Origin: Erpobdella octoculata
Lineage: Eukaryota > Annelida > Clitellata > Hirudinida > Erpobdellidae
NCBI GenBank assembly: GCA_963978895.1
Contig: OZ022238.1
Coordinates: 6,038,150-6,102,149 of the forward strand
Direction: 5' to 3'
DNA: 64,000 nt
Shown here: piece by piece, positions 1 through 17,910 of the stretch
Numbering within the stretch: position 1 is the stretch's first letter
Layout of the letters: the number at the start of each line of letters is the position of its first letter
Position numbers and translations under genes: made by a program
The notes under the pieces: model-generated
What the model saw: the letters and a program-made list of their open reading frames with translations, nothing else
Told to the model about the DNA's origin: nothing
Databases searched by the model: none

Positions 1-283
1 TTAAATTACCATCAATCAGTATTGGTTGGCTATTTTTCTCTATTATCATCTTCTTTGCAATTTCCTGATTCTATCGTTGGATGCTCTTTGTACGTTGTTG
101 TGTTGCCAAATATTTTAGCCGACAATTCTGATATTACGTTTATCTTTAATTAAACAAAAACTACAACTATTATTCCATGATAAACAATTCTAAAGAAATA
201 AATCGTAATTTAGATATTTCACCTCAATTGCTCGAGCGACATAAACATCTTCAGAGACCAATGTGAGAACGTGACAACTCTAT

Positions 284-640
284 TTAATTGGGCTTCCACG
301 GTTCCACGTTGGACCGCATGACACTATATGAGCGACCAATTCCAATCGTGTGTGCCCAATTTCATGCGTGGTCACCTTTCGATAATAAGATCCAGAAAAA
401 AGCCCAACAACGACTCATTAATTTACTGCCTTATTTATTCGGTGCCAGACACTCTTCACTCACACTTCTTTATTAACTGGCCAGTGCTCGTCATTGTCAA
501 AGTGGAGGAAGTTTTCCAAAGCGTGTGCCAAAACACGGTCTCTGCCATCAAATGCTGTCACGACTCTGTGATATATGTCATGAGATCCGTTTGCAATGTC
601 TAACTTAAAAACATTCTCGAACTGTTAACATATGACGTTT
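284..640 (-). pseudogene. Decayed matrix metalloproteinase catalytic-domain fragment
   Basis: Read on the minus strand, about 632-478 encodes a segment containing FDGRDRVLAHA and HFDNDEHW. This is the catalytic-domain stretch of matrix metalloproteinases (family pattern FDGxxGxLAHA...HFDxDExW) that precedes the zinc helix. About 390-284 then encodes HEIGH at 366-352, the start of the HExGHxxGxxH zinc site. Directly after HEIGH the frame breaks: the run gggcacacacg carries one extra AC dinucleotide. In the shifted frame the text continues TIGIGRS and then SVM, resembling the rest of the helix and the Met-turn. The third zinc histidine position reads Arg (cgc). A gtgagt sequence just after the DEHW segment suggests a small intron between the two blocks. 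The frameshift and lost ligand indicate a non-functional relic. No prodomain or hemopexin repeats were found nearby. Confidence 0.65.
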
Positions 641-1370
641 GCTACCTCACTTCATTTCTGTCTCTAAAATAACATACTTAGACTATTTTAAATTATTATA
701 TGACAAAAGAAATTGATAAGAAATGATGCTATATATGATCGCTGGAATGTTTTAAAGAAACCAACGTGTTTTGCGGTTGAGAGAGATTTTGACGAAAGTA
801 ACTTGGAACTTGGACATGTGTGGAATTAATTGTGTAAATAGTTGTAAAAATCGTTGTTCAATTTTGATTTGAATAAACTCGAAATCCTTAAAAATTCTCT
901 TTCTGACTATTTTAAAGCAATAACAAGTAAGCCGTAAAAACGAGGTTTTTTCACAAATCCATTATAACTCAGGATATGCAGGCTTTTCATTTATTGCAGT
1001 CTTTTTAAATAATTTTATTTAATTTATACATCTTAACATCCATATAATTCTGTTTGATTTATTTTTGTTTTAAAACATAAGTAATTCTTATTTTTAATTG
1101 CAATTATTTTTTTTTGGAAAATTTCCAAAAGCAAAACTATATTTTAAATTTCAACTCGATTGAATGACGGAAAGTTAGCTAATTTGCACTTTCAAGGTTT
1201 GCAAACATTCAAGCCAGCTAAACCGACGGTGAACTTAATATAAATAGGATTAAAAAATATTTTCTAAGTTCGCGTCGTTTCTGTAACCACTTGCTTGTTT
1301 ATGGAAACACCTGCCTGGGAACAGGCTGGATTTTTCCATTATTTTCAAAAGAACTATATAGAATAGATAG
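633..1370. other. Unannotated AT-rich DNA
   Basis: No coding potential, RNA gene or repeat family recognised. AT-rich with homopolymer runs. Confidence 0.5.
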
Positions 1371-1493
1371 GTTTTTTTTATAACAGTTTATAGTCCTCTG
1401 CACCAGGTGTTTTAAGATTTTAATAGCCAAGTTTTGGAAATTCTAAAGTACTTCCTTTTGCATGGGACTAGCTCGCAAAAGCGAGGCGGAGTT
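1371..1493 (-). mobile_element. SINE-like element, copy 1
   Basis: Reverse-strand copy of a SINE-like family seen at several places in the window (best copies 35291-35460 and 56703-56877). The head reads actccgcctcgc...gcgag, a small hairpin. The tail contains tcttaaaacacctggtg followed by actataaact and an A-rich end. This copy has a deleted middle part. Confidence 0.75.
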
Positions 1494-1742
1494 GATTTGA
1501 TAGTTCATGATCTATGTAGTTATGTTACTTATGTTATATTGACATAAATTGTGTTTTCAAACAAACAACATAATCAAAACATACGATAATCAAAATAAAT
1601 CTTGATTAGCTAATTTGCATCAAAATGTGTTTTGATGTAATTTATTTCTATAAATGAAATACACTAACAAAAACCATCTGACATATTTTGTTGAAGATTT
1701 TTATCTTTTTCATCATTTTTTTTCTTCATTTTTCTTTTCCAG

Positions 1743-2030
1743 CCATCCAAGTAACCGGGACAGAATACGTCGAAGTTGGAAGTTTAATACGTCTGAAGTG
1801 CAACGTCACAGGACGCCCAGACCCCCCACACGAAGTCAGCTGGTTTTTCAACGACGTCCTCATTCGGTCCGACCAGTTCTCCGGCATCCAGGTCACACAG
1901 AAACTGGTCGACAGCAGACATTTTCTCAGTTTCCTCGAGATAACCAGCAGTAGAAGTTCAGACGCCGGTGATTATACTTGCAAGTCTTCTAATGGAGACG
2001 TGTCCACCATCTCTGTCAATATTATTGACG
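1743..2030 (+). CDS. Single immunoglobulin-like domain exon
   Basis: A 288-nt exon with acceptor ttttcttttccag and donor at 2031 (gttggt), phase 1 at both ends, as is usual for extracellular Ig modules. The 95 codons show a complete Ig fold signature: LKCNV (first Cys), VSWFF (core Trp), FLEITSSRSSDAGDYTC (D-x-G-x-Y-x-C with second Cys) and an alternating final strand. The parent gene is not identified; other exons must lie upstream of the window or in the poorly readable 2-12 kb interval. A small phase 1-1 open segment with splice-like borders at about 3219-3251 is a weak candidate. The thrombospondin gene at 12.9 kb has its own start exon, so this exon need not belong to it. Confidence 0.6.
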
Positions 2031-2074
2031 GTTGGTTATTGCGATGATGCTGTTGTTATAATAATAATAACAAA

Positions 2075-2420
<346 letters not shown>

Positions 2421-2559
2421 AAATTGTCATTGTTACTGTACGGATTTGCAGCATACAAAATACATTAACACAGCGTGAAGTGTTGATTATATAGAGTGTA
2501 AAATTATTTTTTTTAATTTGTTAATGTCTCAGTTGATTGAACTCATTAATAACTTTTCA

Positions 2560-2690
2560 AAGTGACAAACAGTTACTCTTAAGGAACTGTATCTGATAAC
2601 CGCCAAAAGCGCTGCAAGAATACAGAAGTGAGCCAGCCTATTGGGATTCGAACCTGAGCAGCCACGAACATAGCATCAGCTTATCTATGT
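2560..2690 (-). mobile_element. tRNA-derived SINE fragment
   Basis: On the minus strand ggttcgaatccc (about 2645-2656) is a perfect RNA polymerase III B-box within a tRNA-like context (gctgctcaggttcgaatccc). The sequence continues into a non-tRNA body, and no tRNA acceptor stem can be folded. A (GT)n microsatellite at about 2715-2752 flanks it. Confidence 0.5.
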
Positions 2691-4771
2691 ATGTACGTAC
2701 GTACGTGCATAGGTGTGTGCGTGTGTGTGTGTGTGAGTGTGTGTGTGTGTGTAAGTGAGGATGGTGATAGGCGCAGAAATGTGTGATTATAATAAACGTA
2801 ATTTTTTTGCTTGTCACGTTGTACATTTTCCGGTAAGCTTGTAAAATATTGTACATGTTATTTTTTAATATTTTTCGTCACAATGTGTTTTTTTGTAATT
2901 TTACGTTTGCTTGGCTGTTTGTCTGTACGTGATGTTGAAGTAAGTGAGTTTCGTTTCCTACTTTGTGGTCAGCGTTTCATTTTCAGACACAGGTTATCGG
3001 AATTGTAGTAATTTATGAGCACAATAATTGTCAATGATACAATATTTCGTTGTTTAATTCCACCATCGCAGACATCGATGTAGTGGAACTGAAACTAACG
3101 TACAGTGCAGGACAGAAGTCACGGAACTGCAAAAGCAGTGCTTTGCACTTGAATCTTCTTTCTCTTGTTTCCTTCAATTCTACAAAAGAGTTTAATTTTG
3201 TTTTCTTTCTTCTTGCAGATTTCCTAATGAGTTTTCGTCCCAACAAAAAAGGTGACTGAATTACTTGTTTGTTTTGTGCTATTTGATAAATGAGTAAATG
3301 AACGAGCAGATGAACGAATGAACAAATGAACAAACAAAGAAAACAAACTAGCAAACAAACCAACAAACAAATAAACTGATGAGCTAAAAACTTTAAGAAT
3401 TATATATAAATAAATAATATAAGAAATCAAAAATTTAAATTACTTTAAACATAAACGTTCAAAAAATAACAAAAATATTATTTAAATTACTATTTTTGAA
3501 CTTTTACTTGCTTACTTTTTAAATCAAAAGCTTTAAAAGTGAGTATGTTAAGCTGCAAAAGTTTATATTTTCATTAAACAGAACTGTTTCCACTCACAAT
3601 AAAAACTGCTTTAAGTTGTAATAAACATTTTAAGCACTCCCTGTTCGCTAATTTGTTTAACTAGATCAGCTAATTTTTAGATTATCCTGATGTAAACGGC
3701 CTGTAAACATTTATACTTAAAAGTGAACATTCGATTAAAATCTCGTCCATATTGTGGACCTGCCATCTCCTCGTGATGAATGGCCGTTGAATTACCTCCG
3801 GTGTTGCCATGAAATGGACCCTCGCTAGTTTCCATTGCGAATTTAAAACTAATTTAAAAATTTTTAAGAAAATTAGGTTCTTCATTTAAAGTCAATTTAG
3901 ATTTAGAATTGCCAAATTTTAAAAAGCAGTTTTGAGTGAAATATAAATTGAAAATATGTATTATTTTCTAGATATTTTTATTGTTGAAAACCTTGTTTTT
4001 AAATGTATTCTACAACAAAGCTTTGTTTTATATTTATGAATTGCATTTTATTGTAAACAAAAGCGTGAAGCAAAAATCAGCTTTATGATTAATAATTTTC
4101 CTGGTTTACATGAATCTTCCAAATAAAGCTACACAGTGGTTGTATCTGAACTGACGACGTTTTGTGGAAAAATTTTTGAAGTAGGTGACATGAAAAAGAA
4201 TAAGTCTCAACACCCTGTTTTATGTCTAAACTGGTGACATTGGTGTCCCATTGATGACAGCACTGCGTTGAGTCAGAAACACAGCTACGATGATATAGCC
4301 ACTAGATTGGTTTCAATATTAAAACTCCCAACCTAAAGTGTGTAACAGTCGAAAATTGCAATCCACTCAGTATGGAGCTTGATGATTGAAAAGTCGCACG
4401 GCAGATCTAAAAAACCCACATCCTTCAAGACGATGGATGAGGTGTATCTGTCATTAGAAGTAAACAATTATTTAGTCAACAAATGAGGTCAAGAACACTG
4501 ACGCAATGCTTATTATTGCCTACTGCCTTGATTCCTGTTTGAAGTTAAACTTTACACACAGGTCATAAAACCAATTGCAAATATAACTATATATACTGTT
4601 TCGCTTTTAAAAATTTCAATGTTTTAGATAAGTTGAACCGATATTTCCAGTAATAAAACTCCTATGTCGTTCATTTTTAATGCTTAGTTTGCAGCAATTT
4701 TATTGTTTGGTCTCACAAGCTCAGTGGTACTCTCAAAATAATACATTTCAACTAAAATGATTATATATATA

Positions 4772-4850
<79 letters not shown>

Positions 4851-5543
4851 TATGTTATACATTTATGTTACTATATGATATTTGCAATGTTTTCTACAAT
4901 CTTGCAACTTCTTGATGACTATTAACACTCGCAGTATAATAAACTTTTTTTAAAACCTTAATTGCAAATCTGTAGTTAGGAACGTGTAGTATAAACATGA
5001 TGGACTTTTGTAAGAATTTACTTGTTCCGATTGTCACTTGTCACGGCAGTGAGTGTAACAAGTAAATCAAAAACTCTGAAGCATATGACAGTACTTTTTA
5101 GATCAGTTAGTTATTAGATAAAATAAATTATGATTTTTTTACATTCAAAAAAAGCGAATTTGCCAAAAAATATTAATGAAACAACGAGAGTTCTTGAAAA
5201 TTACGAAAATACACGTCAGCTGCGCCAGTCGTGGAAATAAATCAATTTGAACTAAAACACCACTCTGAGCCGTTCGGTGAAACCTTAAAAGTTTGATTAT
5301 TATCTCATTTGTTGCTAGCGGTATATTACCGCTAACTACTTACCAGGTATTTGGGGTAGAAGCAGAGTTATTAGACGGCCAACATAGTACATAGTTTTTC
5401 ACAGTTTTACTTTGCTTAACTTGAATTCACTGTCTGTCTGTCGTCAAAGTTTTTTAATTGATTTGTTACCAAATTTTAGACAAGTTTTCAGCCGCTTGCC
5501 AAAATAATAATATTCAATAGTTTCCGAAGCGATTTAATCATTA
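2691..5543. other. Intergenic or intronic DNA with microsatellites
   Basis: Contains (GT)n near 2715-2752, AAAC/GAAC-like repeats near 3295-3375 and a (TA)n array at about 4768-4843. Positions about 5160-5295 hold an interspersed repeat whose reverse complement recurs at about 40130-40265 with high identity, ending in ggtgaaaccttaaa. Parts of 4140-4500 look less random, but I cannot assign them. Confidence 0.5.
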
Positions 5544-5772
5544 TCAACATACATAATTTAATTTCCTATGTTTCTATTTATGTATGTTAGTAATTTCGCA
5601 TAACGCGCGGCCGCGGTGGTCAGCAGTTGATAAAATTAGTGCGCGCAGGCGTGTAATAAAAGTTATTACGCAATTGTACACCATCAGTCCTAAAAATAAA
5701 AAAAAAGTGGTACTGCAATCATAAAATAATATTTAATGGTATTTTAAAAATCCGTCATTTTTGACGGGCTAG
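5544..5772 (+). mobile_element. Non-autonomous Helitron, family B, copy 1
   Basis: Starts TCAACATACATAATTT, ends in the 3' hairpin ccgtcatttttgacgg directly followed by CTAG at 5769-5772 and a host T. These are the Helitron hallmarks (5' TC, subterminal 3' hairpin, CTRR end, insertion before T). Other copies lie at 15555-15689 and 37400-38338. No Rep/helicase coding sequence. Confidence 0.75.
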
Positions 5773-8690
5773 TTTCAAATAATTTCGATATTTATTTTGT
5801 AACGGATCTAAAATGATTCACTAGCTAGCGCTATCGTCGTTTAAATAAACTTTTAGATAATCATGACTATGATAAAAATTTATTAAATGTTGACTAAAGT
5901 ATTACTGATAAAATCGATTTGAATAATTTAAAACCTGAACTGCAAATGTGTAGTAGTGCGAACGGCTTTAAACTATAATTTAAAAAATAAATAATAAAAC
6001 AACAACAGCAAGCGCTCACATTTGAGCCTTAAAACTATTTTCTTTTGTTAGCCTCACTATTCTGACTAAATAATGAGAGCTGAGTTTCCGATATTACATT
6101 TTTATTTTTTATTTTTTTTATTTTTAAAAATTTGTTTATAGACTGGCCACAATGAGAACGAGCAGGAATAATATCTTTAATAACATCTATAACATCTACC
6201 CCGATATGACAGACTTATTGTGTGTGCTTTTTTGTTTCTCATATTCAAACACATTTATTGCGTTCAAACGGTCAAACGGTTTGATATCCTGTTTCTGGAT
6301 GATACAACCAAACCACGTCCACGAAGACAGGTTTAATAATGGTGACTTTTGCGCTTTTTTGGTTCATCTTTCAAAACTGTTAAAATTGAATAACATAAAA
6401 TTAAATAACTTACTAAATAAATAAATAAACGAATAAATTCAATAAGCTCAAAATTTATCAAAAGCAAAATGTTTTTTTTTTGTGCATCCAGAGAACTGTC
6501 ATAAACATAAAACTAGCAATGTTGATGTTTGAAACTTTAACATTTTGATCTTAAATGACTTCTAGCTTATACATTTTTTAAAGCTTAATTTTTTTTTATT
6601 AAAAAATATATCACGCTTTGAAATTTCTCATATGATTTATATAGTGAAATTTATATTAACAGAGGTTTCCCGAACTTTTGAAACTTTAAACTGCTTTCAA
6701 ATTTTCCAGACGTTTCTGTCTCAAGTGTTTCCATTTATAAAATATAGAAACAATTTCAAACAAAAGTCAATTGAATAATCAGTTGCTGGCATGGGCGCAC
6801 TTATGCAGGGGAGCAGAAGGGGCACTTGCCTCTTTGGAATGCACCAACGCACATGCTGTATCGTAATACGATTTGAAAAGTGGAATGATTAATATATAAG
6901 AGTATAATAATAAAAGTGGAATGATTAATATATAAGAGTATAATAATAAAAGTGGAATGATTAATATATAAGAGTTCAACCAAGACTGGTAACATTGCAG
7001 CACTGACAGTGTATGAGTCTTTTGAATGAAAATTCCTTATATGAGATCTCATCGTGTTTTTACTTTTCACATCATCTTACATCTTACGCTTACAACTCTT
7101 GGTAGATTATTTCATTTTATGTCATTTTAAAACACTATTACTGTAATACTCCTTCTCATGTCTCAATTTGTAATATTCCGACGTTTTTCCTTCAATTTTG
7201 ACGACTGTTGATTTAATAATTCATGAAAAACTTGTTAATACTTTCACTACTTTCTTATTTATTATTTTATTTTATTTTACTTCGTGTTTTTTTATAGTTT
7301 GAATTGCACGACTGGAACGGACGTAGTTTTCTCGACTTTTGATTGTTAATTATTTATATTATTTTAAAAAAATAAAAAAACAACGCAAGTTTATCACCAG
7401 TGGGATGGCAATGCGGTAGGAAATCCGAGCGGTATTTGCTACGTGTAAAATGCAATGATGGCTAATAGCGGTTTAATACTGTTGAAACAAAACAAACAAG
7501 AACATACAAACTAAAACAAACAAACAAACAAGACCGAACAAACAAACAAACAAACAAACAAACAAACAGACAAAAACATTCAAGCAAGGACAGACAAGCT
7601 AAAACATATTATCAAAAACCAACAAAAGACATTAAAAATACTAACGGCTACGCTTCAAACATCAGGTCCCCTCATGATCTCAATAATGCTCCCGCAGTTT
7701 TAAATCACCGTTTTTTTTTGTAGAAAGAAATTGTGCATTTTATAATGATGATAATAATATAAATATTATATTACATAGTTTTTTTTAAATTTCGACAGAG
7801 CCGTCAAATTACTACAGAGTCCCTAACAACTCTTCAGCGACGCCCACCTGCTGTTTCAGAAACCTTCCGATTTTACGATATTTTGCTATTTTTTGCTTTA
7901 TTTTAAAAACTTCAATGATGAATTTTAATTTGTCTGTTTAGTTTTGAGTTTGTATTTGTATTTTATTTAAATTAATCATTTATATTCATAATTTAAAGTT
8001 GTTTTCAACATTGATGGCTTGGATTTATTGAGTGATCTCACTGATCTCACTGTTATTGAAATTTGCGATTGCCTCAAAACTTTTTTGCGTTGTTAATCTC
8101 CACTTTTTAAACTTTCTGTAACACGATATAAATAATTTATTGAATGAAATAAATATATTTCCGAATCAAATTTTAATTTAAAAGATTCTATTAAAACAAT
8201 TGAGTGGTTTTAGGTTATTATATTTTTTTTAGATTTTGCAACATTTGTGGGTTTTGAAACGTTAATATTAATAAAGAATTTGACAAATTACTTCTTTTGA
8301 ATTTTTTTTTATTCTGATAATTTTTACGCAAAGCTGACGAGAAATTAAAATAAAAAGATTTCATTATAAGAAGTATGTAAGAAAGAATTATAATGAGAAA
8401 GAGATAAAGAGAAAATAATGTAGAAAGAGAGAAAGAGAGGGAGGGAGGGAGAGACTGAGAGAAAATAGCAAAAAAATACGAATTTACAAAAACATTCCAA
8501 TGTGTTATATCTTATATGACAAATTATCGGTATTGTTTTCATTTGTATTAAAAAAATATAAAAATAGCTTTTGTGACTGATTGCAAACCGCCGACTTGAA
8601 ATTGAAAAGCAAATTTTCAAATCATTTTCAATTTTGATCGATGAACGTTTAAATTATTTTATGAGAATTTCCCACAACAATAAAAAAACT
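5773..8690. other. Non-coding, repeat-bearing DNA
   Basis: No gene recognised. Positions about 6888-6975 carry two and a half copies of a 36-bp tandem repeat (agtggaatgattaatatata...). Positions 7505-7567 hold an (AAAC)n-type microsatellite, and 8396-8460 is purine-rich GA sequence. Confidence 0.5.
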
Positions 8691-8694
8691 GTTG

Positions 8695-8830
8695 CTAATA
8701 AACAAAATGACGGATTTCTTACAATTTCATTATATTTATCATATTGCCATCTAGCGCCACCTAACGGCGTTAAGCGAAGTTATACTTTTATTACTACGCG
8801 TGGGGATAACTGTCAAAGCTTACCGATTGT
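8695..8830 (-). mobile_element. Eroded Helitron family B fragment
   Basis: Shares the internal block tagcgccacctaacggcgtta and the upstream aatgacggattt with the copy at 15555-15689, in the same orientation. The 3' CTAG end is eroded. Confidence 0.5.
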
Positions 8831-8849
8831 TTAAAAAACGACAACGACG

Positions 8850-9112
<263 letters not shown>

Positions 9113-9439
9113 GGTGACGGAGGCAATGATGGCGACGGTAACAATATTAATGACAAGAATGTTTTCATTGCAAACGCTAAAAGGAAAAGAAAAGTTCGAA
9201 ACTTGAAAAAAATACTTAAAATTAAAATCATAATAATTAACATTTTAAATCTGGATTATAAAAATAACTCTGAATTGAAAAAAAAATTCATAGAATAAAA
9301 AGACGGTTGATCCGTGTTTTAGGAAGTTCTCCGTGAAACCGCACATTTCAATGTTTTTTTCTACCTAATCTCAGATACAATTCATCTTGTAATGGATGAA
9401 GAAGATGACAAAGATAAGGCTGGTTGAAATATGTAAGCG

Positions 9440-9690
9440 TTGCAGGTAATCTTGGTAATGATGATAGTGATGACAATGACAACGATGATCATGATGGTTA
9501 TGATCTCAGTAGATAGTGATGACAACGACAACGATGATCATGATGGTAATGATGATAGTGATGACAACGACAACGATGATCATGATCGTAATGATGATAG
9601 TGATGACAACGACAACGATGATCACGATGGTAATGATGATAGTGATGACAATGACAACGATGATTATGATGGTAATGATCTCAGTAGAAG
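9440..9690. repeat. 42-bp minisatellite
   Basis: Four to five tandem copies of a 42-bp unit beginning gatgatagtgatgacaacg, itself built from GAT/GAC triplets and probably derived from a microsatellite like the one 330 bp upstream. The Asp/Asn-rich reading frame has no splice or start context. Confidence 0.9.
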
Positions 9691-9699
9691 GACGAATCA

Positions 9700-12600
9700 C
9701 ATATCAGAAAATAGATTTTCTAAAAAAGACGTATCACTGCAATTTTTATAATCTTCAGGCTGTGCAGATTTAAAATTAAAATTTTTTATAATAGACAAGC
9801 GCGTGTTTGAAAAATGCAAAATCGTTGTATTTTTTTAAAATTTCTCAAAGTAGATTAATGTTATAATTTTTTTATTTTCTTCTTCAAACCTTTTTTTTCA
9901 TTTGATTTTTATCTACCTAAAAATGTGATTTTTTTTGCTAACTGAATTTTGGAAAATGCCCCTACCTTCTTCCTTGACATCAAAATCTTGGCGACACCAT
10001 CGCTGGAGAGCGTAAGGCGTCTATATAAACTATCATAAACAGCAGACAAAAACAAACAGTCGTTGCTCAGCGGTCTTTATCCTCAATTTGTAATGCACCA
10101 GTCATAGCGAAGCGGCTCCCACTTTCACTACTCTTGCTACCAGACGTAATCAAATAACTTTTTTGATTCTATTTGATCCATTTGACTTGACATGGGCAAA
10201 ACCTGTAGCATCACCAATACGGATATTTTTTTCGAAACTTGACCAAGAGAGGAAACGTGCAACAACAAAGAGAAGCACCGTAAAACGGGGCTGGGGGGCT
10301 TTGGCCCAATTTACACCTAAATCAGTGTATATTTCAAATTATTTTTTTATGAACAACTTTCCTGATAAAATGTGCATAATAGTGATGTATGACGTGACCT
10401 AGCAAACGTTTTAAAAAATTTGTTAATATATTTTTTCATGTTTAAAGGCCTGGTCAAAGCTACCCCCCTGGTCGGGGTGACTTGGCTCAACAACGTTAAG
10501 CCTGTCCAGAAAAAATTACTCACCTCCAAGCGGCCTCAATTAAGGTTTTTATCATTATACTATGCATGTTCTGTTGAAATACACTCCTACAGACAGAATT
10601 AATTCTAAACGGTGCCATAACAAGTTAAATTATAATTTAGCTTGTTTTGCTATCGTTTAGAGTGGACAAACATATCGAGTAACGTTTTAATTGACACTTC
10701 AGCTAAATTTACATTGTAAGCTGCTGTATACAAAGTAAAAACATTGGAACCAAATTTATTATTATTTTTTGTACTATTTATTCTCTATGCATTAACAAAA
10801 ATGAAAAATGAGTTTTAATACATTTATAAAGCAAGAAACTAGAGCACGAAACAACACATCAGTCTGGATCGATTTCTCATTGATAATCGTTATGTTGCAG
10901 CTCAAAAACTGAGTACAGTTCCTTCCTTGATATTTTTTTTGAAACTGATATGACTCCAACAATATCAGACTCTTAATAAACAGCTCAATCTTCAAGCTCT
11001 TTTGTCCACTTCTTTTCATGCGACTAAGCTTTGCCCCAATTTTTCAAACTTGTATCACTTAATAAAAAGTAACGGATTTTAAAATGGTACATTAAATTAC
11101 AACCTGTTAAATCCGTAAAATTAATAACCTTTCTTGTCCACATAAGATTTACTGATACTCTGGAAGTAAAATAATCCCACGGAATCCATGCCTGAAAGCT
11201 GTCACAACATAGAAATTGAATGCTGTTTGTGTTTCCTCCTCTTCAGAAAATACTGCTCCTTAAGCTGGTTTTTTAAAGAAGATCTTGGAGTATTGTACAT
11301 TGCTGAGGCTTTTCTCTGAGTTAACATGCCTGTTCTGATTCACATTTAACTTCTACCGTTGTTCTTCTGCAACGGTGCGTCTATTTTTTAACTTTAAAGC
11401 ATGATAAAATAAAACCTAAAAAAATTAAATTAGTTATATTTAATTTAATAATATCAATTTAAAAATAAACACACAACAAATATGTTGAAATTTTTATTAG
11501 TTAGTACCTTGAAATGCGATTTTCGGCTTGGGCTAAATTCACCCCAAAAAGCGGCCAAAGTTACTCCACTTTTTAACGGTCAATAACCCAACGCCACGTT
11601 AAACAAATAGCATCATTATTACGCAACATTAACAGTGATTGACAGAATATCAAATTTGGAAATTTTCAATAACCTACCTTTGTTATTAATTGTTGTGTAG
11701 AAAAAAGTTTGCACACCAAAAAAAGGTCAATTTCACGATTTTCGCTAAAACAGCTACAAAATTATTATCCGGCAGCAAAAGCGACAATTGAAATACCGAA
11801 GTAAGAGCCAACACCCCGACGTTTGATTTGGTGAAGAAAAATATTTTTTACATCTGGTTGTAATGAAGGTCGACTCAATTTAAAAAAAAGTCCATTTTGG
11901 GCTAAAGTCACCCGCAGCGCTAAAGTCGGTACAGAAGTAACGAATGTTTCCGAGCAGGGGCGTTATTTTAGCAAAATTATAGGGAGAAAAAATATTTAAA
12001 AAAAACCCACACATTCCAAAATTTTATTTTCTTAATGCTAAGTTTTTTTTTCCAAAATATCTGATGACCGGGAGAGATAATCGGAGCTACGAGTACTTCT
12101 CAAAAAAATGTTCTAAAACTTTATACACTTTTGAATGACCTGATAACTACTTTCCAAAAACTTTCCACAAACCTTATATTTTTTTAATGACCGAGGTAGG
12201 TAGCCGTAGCTATTTTTCCAAGACCATATAAACTTTCTTCTCTCAAAAAAACTGTTTAACGGAGATGGAGTAGTTGTAACTACTTCTCCAAAAATGTTTC
12301 CAAAAACGTTCTTTCTAATTCTTTAATTGCTTATCTGACCCCCCTCCCTCCCTTCCTCCAATGACGTCCTACCAATCTGTTTTTTGTTCTGTGGGTGGAC
12401 GTGCTCTAGTTCTAGTAATAATTTATAAAGAAATTGAATACAAATTACTACTAGAAATAATAAATTAAAAACAAAAAAGAATCAATGAAACTAAATCGCT
12501 CACATCTCAACATGCTGGATGACAAATTACAAAATTTAAATCTCATTTAATTTTAAGCTTCTAAGCAATTGATGTCATTATTCATATTTTCTTTTAATTT

Positions 12601-12840
12601 CTGAATTTTCGCAATAAAACATTTAAATTGCAACATGAATGTTTTTAAATAACAGAAAAATCCAGCATCGTGCACAAATCTTCCCACGAGTTTACTTTTT
12701 ATTAATTTCCCCATACATTTAAAATTTTATTTTAAAATTTGAAAAACAAACTTAATTACAGAACAATAATTTACACACGACATGATTAATGGTTAAAGTG
12801 AAAGTTTCATATCGATTACATCAATAACAAGTAAGCTGGG
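9700..12840. other. Probable degenerate transposon region, no gene
   Basis: No coding exon recognised. Blocks near 10285-10320, 10440-10500, 11520-11575 and 11890-11945 repeat related text such as tttggcccaa and gctaaagtcaccc in both orientations, suggesting a degraded DNA transposon. I could not define its ends. Confidence 0.35.
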
Positions 12841-12844
12841 TGCA

Positions 12845-12852
12845 TATAAAAA
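12845..12852 (+). promoter_or_regulatory. TATA box of the thrombospondin-repeat gene
   Basis: TATAAAAA lies 50 bp upstream of the ATG at 12902, leaving room for a start site around 12875-12880 and a short leader. An in-frame TGA lies 12 bp before the ATG. Confidence 0.6.
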
Positions 12853-12901
12853 CTCCACTGCTCTTTCATGCTTTAGCAGTTTGAATTGAGTTTCAGGAAA
12901 G

Positions 12902-17637
<4,736 letters not shown>

Positions 17638-17665
17638 TAGTGAATCTCTAATGTTCAATAATTGA

Positions 17666-17671
17666 AATAAA
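17666..17671 (+). promoter_or_regulatory. Poly(A) signal of the thrombospondin-repeat gene
   Basis: AATAAA 29 bp after the stop codon, with a second at about 17708. Either would give a very short 3' UTR. Confidence 0.55.
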
Positions 17672-17902
17672 CAATGTTTGATCATATCCAACAAAGTTTT
17701 TTAAAGTAATAAAATACTCGTTCAGAACCAAGATATCGCTTTTTGTTTCTTAATAGTTTTTAAATTTTGCAAAATCTTTCAAGCTGGTATCATTTCCAGA
17801 AACTTACAAATGATCAGTCAGCTTTTTAACGCGATTTTTAAGATCAATAAACTTGTTTGAATATTAATTGAAAAAATCGAATTTTAACAAATCATTAATT
17901 TT

Positions 17903-17910
17903 TTTTATTA
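17903..17910 (-). promoter_or_regulatory. Candidate poly(A) signal of the DAZAP1-like gene
   Basis: Minus-strand AATAAA (plus-strand tttatt). If used, the 3' UTR would be about 2.2 kb and would include the 24-bp minisatellite. This is inferred from position only. Confidence 0.3.

Noticed and set aside
1743..2030. Ig exon as the first module of the thrombospondin-repeat gene
   Set aside because: Phases would allow it, but the TSR gene has its own TATA box, in-frame upstream stop, ATG and signal peptide 11 kb downstream.
10163..10402. Short open frame near gggctggggggctttggccc
   Set aside because: No homology or splice context. The text resembles degenerate transposon termini.
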